The notes under the pieces: generated by a model | The model's input: the letters and a program-made list of their open reading frames with translations, nothing else | Database searches by the model: none | Told to the model about the DNA's origin: nothing | Made by a program: the position numbers and the translations under genes | From: Oleiagrimonas sp964608595 | GTDB lineage: Bacteria; Pseudomonadota; Gammaproteobacteria; Xanthomonadales; Rhodanobacteraceae | Direction of reading: 5' to 3' | Length of the DNA: 13,155 bases | Assembly: GCA_964608595.1 (NCBI GenBank) | Contig: CAZSOU010000066.1 | Coordinates: forward strand, 1 to 13,155 | Shown here: one piece after another, positions 1 through 4,877 of the stretch | Layout: the number at the start of each line of letters is the position of its first letter | Position numbering within the stretch: the first letter of the stretch is position 1

Positions 1-2
1 GG

Positions 3-242
3 GCCGACGACGGCATCCGCGTCAACGCGGTCGCGCCGTGGTACATCCGCACCCGACGCTCGCAGGAAGCGCTGGCGGACATGGATTACCTGGACGAGGT
101 GCTCGCGCGCACGCCCATCGAACGCATCGGCGAGCCGGAAGAAGTGGCCGCCGCCGTCGCGTTTTTCTGCCTGCCGGCGGCCAGCTACATCACCGGCGAA
201 GTGATGGCCGTCGACGGCGGCTTCTTGAAATACGGCTTCTGA
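3..242 (+). CDS. SDR-family oxidoreductase, tropinone-reductase-like (3' end only)
   Basis: The frame beginning at base 3 gives about 79 C-terminal residues and stops at TGA 240-242; the start lies outside the window. It reads through IRVNAVAPWYIRT, then RTPIERIGEPEEVAAAVAFF, then ASYITGEVMAVDGGF. These are the segment after the catalytic Tyr-Lys pair, the substrate-loop region and the C-terminal ITGxxxxVDGG motif of classical short-chain dehydrogenases/reductases. The NAVAPWYI wording is typical of the plant and bacterial tropinone-reductase-like subgroup. Such enzymes are cytosolic NAD(P)H-dependent oxidoreductases acting on small carbonyl or alcohol substrates. The substrate here cannot be told, because the Rossmann glycine motif and the YxxxK site are missing from the window. 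The family is confident; the specific reaction is not. Confidence 0.9.
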   Translation, partial: ADDGIRVNAVAPWYIRTRRSQEALADMDYLDEVLARTPIERIGEPEEVAAAVAFFCLPAASYITGEVMAVDGGFLKYGF

Positions 243-296
243 CGCTGACAGAGAACGCAGGGCCGGCGTCTGCAAGAGGTGCCGCCGCGCAGGCCG

Positions 297-342
297 TTGT
301 CCACAGCCGCTGGGGAAAGGTTGGGAGCAAGCCTGTGGACAA
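297..342. promoter_or_regulatory. Inverted pair of DnaA-box-like sites
   Basis: TTGTCCACAG at 297-306 and its exact reverse complement CTGTGGACAA at 333-342 form a perfect 10-bp dyad separated by 26 bp. TTGTCCACA differs by one base from the classical DnaA box TTATCCACA and equals the form favoured in some high-GC bacteria. The pair is 50 bp past the SDR stop and about 215 bp before alkA. It could be a DnaA-titration or DnaA-regulated site, a hairpin in the transcript, or chance. Only the repeat itself is certain. Confidence 0.45.
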
Positions 343-544
343 CCCGGCAATTGTCTTGCATGGCGGGGACTTGCCTTGGCTTGCGCAAAAAGTGATCAGT
401 CGACGCTGGCGTGATGCCACTCGCCACGCCGCTGCACGTCGACCGGCATGCCGAAGGGGTCGCACCGGCCTGTCCACCATGGGCATGAGTCGGTTCGCCG
501 ACATGGATGTCCGAAAACGGCTGGTCGGGCCGGGCATGGGGGGC

Positions 545-550
545 TAGTCT
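545..550 (+). promoter_or_regulatory. Candidate -10 box of alkA (leaderless arrangement)
   Basis: TAGTCT lies exactly 6 nt before the ATG at 557, and no Shine-Dalgarno sequence precedes that ATG. If TAGTCT is the -10 element, transcription would begin at or next to the A of the start codon and give a leaderless mRNA. No good -35 is visible. The same geometry recurs before two other genes here (3402-3407 minus strand and 11562-11567 plus strand). Confidence 0.35.
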
Positions 551-556
551 GAAGTC

Positions 557-2047
557 ATGGCGAACCTCCATCCCGTGCCGCTTCCCGACCTTCAGACATG
601 CGAACAGGCACGTCTGACGCGCGATGCGCGGTTCGACGGTCTGTTTTTCACCGCCGTCACCAGCACCGGCATTTATTGCCGTCCGGTATGTCCCGCACCG
701 GCGGCCAAGCCGGCGCATGTGCGTTATTTCGCCAATGCCGCGGCGGCCGCGGCCGCCGGTTTCCGGCCGTGTCTGCGCTGCCGCCCGGAACAAGCGGCCG
801 GCACATCGGCATGGCGCAGCGGCAACGCGTTGGTGGCCGGTGCGCTGCGCTTGATCGACGCCGGCTTGCTCGATGATGCATCGGTCGGCGTACTGGCTGA
901 ACGCGTGGGCGTCAGCGAGCGCCACCTGCGACGACTCTTCGTCGCGGTGCTGGGCGCCAGCCCGGTGCAGGTCGCGGCGACCCGGCGTCTGTTGTTCGCC
1001 CGCCAGTTGCTGGATCAGACCCGGCTGAGCATGACCGACATCGCGCTGGCCGCCGGCTACGGCAGTGTGCGCCGCTTCAATGCCGCGTTTCGCGACAGTT
1101 TCGCGATGGCGCCGCGCGAGATGCGCCGCGGCCGAAAACGCGCCACCGGCGACGTGCTGGAATTGCGCTTGCCATGGCGTCCGCCGTTCGACTTTGCCGG
1201 CACGCTGGCGTTTCTGAAACGACGCGCGCTGCCGGGCCTGGAGACCGTCGATGACGCCTGTTACCGGCGCCGCTTCGTGTTGGCCGGTGAGTCCGGCTTG
1301 CTGGAAGTGCGTGCGTGCGGCGGCGACGCGGCACTTTCATTGCGAGTCATGCAGGCGCCGGTGCGCGCCTTGCCGGATATCGTGGCGCGTGTACGCCGAT
1401 TGTTTGATCTGGACGCCGAGGCCGGTGCGATCGCCATGGTTTTGAAACGGGATCGCCAGTTGGCATCGTGGCTCGAACGCTTTCCCGGCGTACGCGTGCC
1501 GGGCGCGTGGGACGGTTTCGAAATCGCGGTACGCGCCGTGCTCGGTCAACAGATCAGCGTGGCCGCCGCGCGCACGCTGTGTCAGCGCCTGGTGCGGCGT
1601 TTCGGCGAACCGATGCCGAGCCTGCACGGCGAGACGTGGAACGCGTTTCCGACCCCGCGCGCCCTGGCCGAAGCCGACTTGTCCGACATCGGCCTGACGC
1701 GCGCCCGCGTGCGAACCCTGGGCGAAATGGCGCGTGCCGTGGTCGAAGGTCGCGTGGATTTTCGTGCCGAGCAGGGACTGGCGAATTTCGTTGCCGCGTG
1801 GACGGCATTGCCCGGCATCGGTCCGTGGACGGCCCATTACATCGCGATGCGCGCACTTGGCCACCCGGATGCTTTCCCGGCGGCGGACCTGGTGTTGCGC
1901 AAAGTTATCGGCGGCGGTGAGCCGGTTTCCACGCGCGAATTGGAACAACGCAGCCAGGCGTGGCGACCCTGGCGCGCCTACGTGACCACCTTGTTGTGGC
2001 GTGCCAGCGGCGCGCCCGCAACCCGACCCATGGACAAGTGCACATGA
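557..2047 (+). CDS. alkA: Ada methyl-acceptor / AraC HTH / AlkA DNA-3-methyladenine glycosylase fusion
   Basis: A 496-residue fusion of three modules. Residues about 10-78 form the Ada zinc-binding methyl-phosphotriester acceptor domain. The motif GIYCRPVCPA carries Cys41 and Cys45, and CLRCRPE carries Cys72 and Cys75; Cys41 aligns with the methyl-accepting Cys38 of E. coli Ada. Residues about 95-195 are an AraC-type double helix-turn-helix. From about 200 on come an AlkA N-terminal domain and an HhH-GPD glycosylase domain, with hairpin LPGIGPWTAHY (418-428) and catalytic Asp444 in FPAADLVL, matching AlkA Asp238. The enzyme should excise 3-methyladenine and other alkylated bases, while the N-terminal half senses methylated phosphate backbone and probably activates its own operon. 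The stop overlaps the next gene's start (ATGA), so the two are co-translated. The start was chosen as the first ATG compatible with the Ada domain; no Shine-Dalgarno is present. Confidence 0.93.
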   Translation: MANLHPVPLPDLQTCEQARLTRDARFDGLFFTAVTSTGIYCRPVCPAPAAKPAHVRYFANAAAAAAAGFRPCLRCRPEQAAGTSAWRSGNALVAGALRLIDAGLLDDASVGVLAERVGVSERHLRRLFVAVLGASPVQVAATRRLLFARQLLDQTRLSMTDIALAAGYGSVRRFNAAFRDSFAMAPREMRRGRKRATGDVLELRLPWRPPFDFAGTLAFLKRRALPGLETVDDACYRRRFVLAGESGLLEVRACGGDAALSLRVMQAPVRALPDIVARVRRLFDLDAEAGAIAMVLKRDRQLASWLERFPGVRVPGAWDGFEIAVRAVLGQQISVAAARTLCQRLVRRFGEPMPSLHGETWNAFPTPRALAEADLSDIGLTRARVRTLGEMARAVVEGRVDFRAEQGLANFVAAWTALPGIGPWTAHYIAMRALGHPDAFPAADLVLRKVIGGGEPVSTRELEQRSQAWRPWRAYVTTLLWRASGAPATRPMDKCT

Positions 2048-2559
2048 ACTACCCCTCTCCCCTGTATGGCGACCGTTACGATTCGCCGCTCGGCTCGCTC
2101 TGGCTGGTGACCAGCGACGAAGGTCTCGTTTATCTGGAACTTCCACACACGAAGCATCCGTTCCGTCCCGGCGTCGAGGTGCGCGACGCACCGGACAAAC
2201 TCGCTCCCGTGCGCCGGCAACTGGATGCCTATTTCCGTGGCGAGCGGTTCGATTTCGACTTGCCGATCAGTCTGCATGGAACCGCGTTTCAACTGGACGT
2301 ATGGACGGCCTTGCGTGACATTCCATACGCGCAAACCGCAAGCTACGGCGAGTTGGCGCGACGCATCGGCCGACCGCGTGCCGTGCGCGCGGTCGGCGCG
2401 GCCAACGGCGCCAACCCGTTGTCGATCATCGTGCCCTGCCACCGGGTGATCGGCAGCAACGGCAGCCTCACCGGCTACGGCGGCGGTCTGGAGGCCAAGC
2501 AATGGTTGCTCGCGCACGAACGCCGCCACGCTCCCCGCGAAGCCCTGGCATTGTCATAG
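2044..2559 (+). CDS. ogt: Methylated-DNA--protein-cysteine S-methyltransferase (O6-alkylguanine repair)
   Basis: A 171-residue protein, the usual length for Ogt-type suicide methyltransferases. The active-site motif IVPCHRVIG puts the acceptor Cys at residue 132. The helix-turn-helix and arginine-finger stretch ASYGELARRIGRPRAVRAVGAANGANP precedes it as expected, in sections around residues 99-125. The N-terminal 80 residues resemble the ribonuclease-H-like domain of the family. It transfers alkyl groups from O6-methylguanine and O4-methylthymine in DNA to its own cysteine. The ATG sits inside the ATGA overlap with alkA, so it is very likely expressed only with alkA. In classical E. coli Ada this activity is fused to the sensor domain; here the sensor is fused to AlkA and the methyltransferase stands alone but coupled. 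Confidence 0.95.
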   Translation: MNYPSPLYGDRYDSPLGSLWLVTSDEGLVYLELPHTKHPFRPGVEVRDAPDKLAPVRRQLDAYFRGERFDFDLPISLHGTAFQLDVWTALRDIPYAQTASYGELARRIGRPRAVRAVGAANGANPLSIIVPCHRVIGSNGSLTGYGGGLEAKQWLLAHERRHAPREALALS

Positions 2560-2579
2560 GAGCGCACCTGCAGCGGGCA

Positions 2580-2596
2580 GGCGGGCACTGCCCGCC
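2580..2596. terminator. Short GC-rich hairpin after ogt
   Basis: GGCGGGC (2580-2586), loop ACT, GCCCGCC (2590-2596) is a perfect 7-bp stem starting 20 nt after the ogt stop. No T-run follows, so it is not a textbook Rho-independent terminator. It may still cap the 3' end of the alkA-ogt message together with the REP pair downstream. Confidence 0.4.
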
Positions 2597-2617
2597 ATCG
2601 AACATGCGGGATCCCCT

Positions 2618-2684
2618 GTGGGAGGGGCCGGTGGCCTCGATGAAAGATGCCGCAAGATCCGTCGGGGCCACCGGCCCCTCCCGC
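2618..2684. repeat. REP-type palindrome pair, copy 1 (BIME-like)
   Basis: Two 23-nt arms, 2618-2640 and 2662-2684, are near-perfect reverse complements separated by 21 nt. Each arm is itself a small hairpin: GTGGGAG, then GGGGCC, loop GGT, GGCCCC (with a G·T wobble on the left arm), then GA. A GTGG tetranucleotide heading a short palindrome is the hallmark of the GTRG REP families moved by RAYT-type transposases. The right arm's head has decayed to GCGG. It lies between the convergent ogt and DUF4124-like genes and is closely matched by a second copy at 12663-12741. No RAYT gene is in the window. Confidence 0.85.
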
Positions 2685-2741
2685 AAAGGGGCTGTGGCAC
2701 GCAACGGTTCCCTGTTTGAAAAGCGGTTGCGCAAGCTGCTT

Positions 2742-3395
2742 TCAGTCGGTGCACCCAGCCAACTGCGTGCGCAGTTGCCGCCGTTTTTCCCGCAACGGTG
2801 CGCGATCGCTCTTGAAAGCGCGGTCGATGGCCTCCTCGTTGGCGTCGTACTGCTTGCGCAACGCCGCGCAGGCCGCGTGCGGCGGCAGCAGCCGGCAGAT
2901 GTCGCGTACCCGCACGTAGTAATGTCCGCCGATCATGCGCGGCGTCGGATCGGGCATCAGCTCCGGTGCGGACATGCCCACGCCGACGCCCTGACGGCTG
3001 CCGTACACCTCGGCCAGGGGGCGGTTCCATCCGAGCATGCCTTCGGGAACAAGGTACGGGCGCGTGACTCCGGTGCGGCTCAGGTAGGTGTCGCCATCGG
3101 TTGCCTTGGTGCAGCGATACAACTCGGGAGGCGGAACCGTGACCATCCGCGGTGCCGGCGATGCCGGCGGCGGTGTCGGACTCGCCGGCGGTGCGGCGAC
3201 CTCGGGTTCAGTGTGCGGTGCGGTCACGGTGGGGATACTGGTGACGTCCATCCGCGTCTGTCGCGACTGTGCTGGGCAGGGTTTGTCCTGATAACTCACC
3301 CGCCCCTGGCTGTCGACACATTTGTACACCACCGCCGCCATCGCAGGCGAAGCCATGCACAACAACCACGCCGCCAGTGCAAGAAACCAACGCAT
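2742..3395 (-). CDS. Secreted DUF4124-like protein of unknown function
   Basis: A 217-residue protein counted from the Met at 3395. It begins with a clear Sec signal peptide (MRWFLALAAWLLCMASPAMA, likely cleaved after AMA). The mature N-terminus AVVYKCVDSQGRVSYQDKPCP matches the DUF4124 pattern: a short beta domain reading like 'YKCVD..G.V.YQD.PCP', common in proteobacterial envelope proteins. Residues about 55-85 are a Pro/Ala-rich linker. The C-terminal half has four cysteines and a basic helix near the end (APLREKRRQLRTQLAGC). A Met seven residues upstream (3416) is possible, but the chosen Met places the signal peptide at the terminus and lies exactly 6 nt after a TACAAT box. No Shine-Dalgarno is seen. 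The function is unknown; a periplasmic location is likely. Confidence 0.8.
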   Translation of the reverse strand: MRWFLALAAWLLCMASPAMAAVVYKCVDSQGRVSYQDKPCPAQSRQTRMDVTSIPTVTAPHTEPEVAAPPASPTPPPASPAPRMVTVPPPELYRCTKATDGDTYLSRTGVTRPYLVPEGMLGWNRPLAEVYGSRQGVGVGMSAPELMPDPTPRMIGGHYYVRVRDICRLLPPHAACAALRKQYDANEEAIDRAFKSDRAPLREKRRQLRTQLAGCTD

Positions 3396-3401
3396 GCCGT
3401 C

Positions 3402-3407
3402 ATTGTA
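3402..3407 (-). promoter_or_regulatory. Candidate -10 box of the DUF4124-like gene (leaderless arrangement)
   Basis: On the minus strand TACAAT (5 of 6 to TATAAT) is followed by GACGGC and then the ATG at 3395. The 6-nt gap would put the transcription start at the initiation codon. No Shine-Dalgarno precedes the ATG. This box also argues against starting at the upstream Met (3416), which would lie before the -10. Confidence 0.45.
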
Positions 3408-3463
3408 AGCGCGCATCGCGCACGCGACAGCCCTCGGGTTTCATCAAGCCGGGCGTTGCCCGC

Positions 3464-4408
3464 TCAGAAATCGGTATCGTCCTCGGCGCAGGCATAGCCC
3501 ACGGTGATGGCGCCTTCGCCCACATTGACCATGCCGGTGATGCTCATGGTGCTTTCCAGCAGCGTCACGCCGCTCTCCCCGCACGCTTCGGAGATGAGTT
3601 CGTAACCGGGCAGCGCGCGCAAATCACTCAAGGCCCCGCCGTAGCTTACGCACACGGTCGGCACCATCAGACCGTCGCGGATGCGGTTGGCGGTGTGCTC
3701 GAAAAGTGCGAGTGCACCGTGGTCGAAACCGCGTAGCTTGGCCACCGGCTCGGTCCTGCCTTGCCACCCGCGCAGAATCGGCTTGATGTCCAGTGCCGAA
3801 CCGAGCGCGGCACCGAACAGGCCGACGCTGCGGTCGCCTTTCTTGCGTGCCCGGGCGCGCAGGTAGTGCAGGTCGCGCGGCAGCATGTACCCGTAGGCGC
3901 ATCGCGCGACCTGTTCCAGACGCTCGCGGATATCCGCCGGTGCGCTGCCGGCTTCGATCAGGCGTACGGCTTCGGCCACCACGACGCCGGCGCCGGCAAA
4001 CAGGGTCTGGGTATCAATGACGCGCATCAGGAACTGGCCGTGCAGGCCGGCCTTGTCGCGGACCTCGCGATAGTTTTTGAGTACCCCGAAACTCGCCTTG
4101 CCGGCATTGGCATGAATGGGGCTGCGCGAGGCGGTGATGGTCAGGCAGAACAAACAATCGCAGGTGGTGACCAGTTCATCCAGCACCAGCGCCTGAATCT
4201 CGTCGGCCGAATACGGTTCGGTGCGCGCGGCATGGCTGCGCGAACCGAGATCCTGGTCGAGGAAGCGTCTTGTTTCGGCATCGTCGCGGCGGTCGGAAAA
4301 CGTCTGGCCGTCGACCTCGATGCGAATGGGAAGCACGGTGATGTGGTGATCATCGACGTACGCCTGCGGCAGATCGCAGGAGGCGTCCATGATGAGTCCG
4401 ATACGCAT
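3464..4408 (-). CDS. DegV-family fatty-acid-binding protein
   Basis: A 314-residue protein of the usual DegV length. It opens with MRIGLIMDASCDLP, the family's beta-strand followed by the Asp-x-Ser/Cys-Asp-Leu lipid-carboxylate loop. Further family landmarks are VLPIRIEVDGQTFSD (about 25-39), TITASRSPIHANA (about 91-103), the VIDTQTLFAG strand (about 129-138), DLHYLRARARKKGD followed by ALGSALDIKPIL, and a C-terminal GxGAITVGYA segment. DegV/FakB proteins bind a fatty acid; in Firmicutes they present it to the kinase FakA, and no FakA gene is visible here. The ATG at 4408 has a good ribosome-binding site (AAGGAA, 5-6 nt upstream). It has its own promoter candidate with a palindromic spacer, and it lies downstream of fadE on the same strand, so a lipid-related role is plausible but unproven. 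Confidence 0.88.
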   Translation of the reverse strand: MRIGLIMDASCDLPQAYVDDHHITVLPIRIEVDGQTFSDRRDDAETRRFLDQDLGSRSHAARTEPYSADEIQALVLDELVTTCDCLFCLTITASRSPIHANAGKASFGVLKNYREVRDKAGLHGQFLMRVIDTQTLFAGAGVVVAEAVRLIEAGSAPADIRERLEQVARCAYGYMLPRDLHYLRARARKKGDRSVGLFGAALGSALDIKPILRGWQGRTEPVAKLRGFDHGALALFEHTANRIRDGLMVPTVCVSYGGALSDLRALPGYELISEACGESGVTLLESTMSITGMVNVGEGAITVGYACAEDDTDF

Positions 4409-4450
4409 GGGCGTTCCTTGTCGGACGAGGCAGCAAGCTGCGTTGTGCTC

Positions 4451-4479
4451 ATTCTAGCGAACGCGTTCGGCCATCCAAA
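4451..4479 (-). promoter_or_regulatory. Candidate promoter and operator of the DegV gene
   Basis: On the minus strand a TAGAAT -10 box (complement of 4451-4456; 5 of 6 to consensus) is preceded by a 17-bp spacer and a weak -35 TTTGGA (complement of 4474-4479). The spacer contains the perfect 12-bp palindrome CGAACGCGTTCG (4458-4469). A repressor dimer bound there would block RNA polymerase. The transcript would have a leader of about 35 nt with the AAGGAA ribosome-binding site. The -10 and palindrome are seen directly; operator function is inferred. Confidence 0.45.
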
Positions 4480-4506
4480 TGCGAACTTTTCTTATGAAAT
4501 TTTCTT

Positions 4507-4669
4507 AGGAGCCTGGGCCGCAGAAATCTTCCGGCCTGCAAAAGCGCCTGCGCGGTCCATATTTCCGCCAATTCTTGACCCATGGAACCACTATGGGCCG
4601 GCGAACCGACGAAAGTCTGTCCCGCGCAGTCACTTTTTCGGCGCGAAAGTTTCTACGGCCCAGGCTCCT
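4507..4669. mobile_element. 163-bp terminal-inverted-repeat element (MITE-like or long RNA hairpin)
   Basis: AGGAGCCTGGGCCG at 4507-4520 is repeated as a perfect reverse complement at 4656-4669. The match continues inward imperfectly for about 52 nt (AGAAA, then AAAAxG, then CTGCGCGG against CCGCGCAG), about four-fifths identical by eye. An apical stem CCCAT...ATGGG sits at 4579-4597. It has no coding capacity. Long imperfect terminal repeats around a small centre fit a MITE, but no clear flanking target duplication is seen. It could alternatively be a structured non-coding RNA. Confidence 0.5.
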
Positions 4670-4671
4670 GG

Positions 4672-4846
4672 CCTGCTTTATTCACCAGCATTCTGCTGCG
4701 CGTGCCCCGCACCGCACCATGCGCGGCGCTCGCTCCGGCGGAGTGCGCGACGTAGTGACACTGCGCCTGCCCGCTCCGTGGTCGCGATCACCACGCCTGG
4801 CACGGCCTGGAACCCGCTCGCGACGAATCCCGATGAATAAGGCAGG
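4672..4846. mobile_element. 175-bp MITE candidate with 4-bp target duplication
   Basis: CCTGCTTTATTCA at 4672-4684 and TGAATAAGGCAGG at 4834-4846 are inverted repeats matching at 12 of 13 positions, with weaker similarity for another 10 bp inward. The element is flanked by the direct repeat CTGG at 4668-4671 and 4847-4850. Termini beginning CC and a 4-5 bp duplication recall the IS1380 family, but this assignment is from memory. No transposase gene is inside, so it would be non-autonomous. It sits 31 bp from the fadE stop and abuts the 163-bp element, whose last bases CT form part of the duplicated CTGG. Confidence 0.6.
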
Positions 4847-4877
4847 CTGGGGCTGGCCGATCAACGCCACGCATGCG

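Larger units (their letters stand above)
243..556. other. Non-coding stretch between the SDR gene and alkA
   Basis: This 314-bp stretch shows no convincing gene; open frames crossing it lack family features. It holds an inverted pair of DnaA-box-like sites (297-342, listed separately). It also has a locally A-rich patch with a GATC site around 387-399 and the promoter-like box just before alkA (545-550). No terminator with a T-run follows the SDR stop. Confidence 0.6.
4409..4877. other. 469-bp intergenic region between fadE and the DegV gene
   Basis: No protein-coding gene is supported here. Going from the DegV start outward it holds the DegV ribosome-binding site (TTCCTT complement at 4414-4419), a -10 box and palindrome (4451-4469), and a 13-bp-spaced direct repeat of TTTTCTTA (4487-4494 and 4500-4507). 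Beyond these are two adjacent terminal-inverted-repeat elements (4507-4669 and 4672-4846) and 27 bp before the fadE stop. The region is therefore mostly mobile or structured repeat sequence. Confidence 0.7.

Noticed and set aside
297..400. Chromosomal origin of replication
   Set aside because: Only two DnaA-like boxes and no neighbouring origin genes or AT-rich unwinding region; kept only as a possible DnaA-binding site.
370..400. Ada-box operator for alkA in the A-rich patch
   Set aside because: Only a partial resemblance (GCGCAA) and about 160 bp upstream of a promoter candidate lying at the start codon, too far for ordinary Ada activation.
185..925. Long minus-strand open frame across the region before alkA and its 5' end
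   Set aside because: It is the antisense shadow of the Ada domain in high-GC DNA; its residues (Arg/Ala/Gly rich, no family motif) resemble no protein, while the plus frame is a clear Ada-AlkA.
2742..3395. Lipoprotein signal in the DUF4124-like protein (Cys in AAWLLCMAS)
   Set aside because: The residue before the Cys is Leu, not Gly/Ala/Ser, so it is not a lipobox; AMA followed by AVVYKC gives an ordinary signal-peptidase I site.
2502..3497. Plus-strand 331-residue open frame over the REP pair and the DUF4124-like gene
   Set aside because: It crosses the REP palindromes and runs antisense to a gene with a signal peptide and a recognisable domain; low-complexity Arg/His composition.
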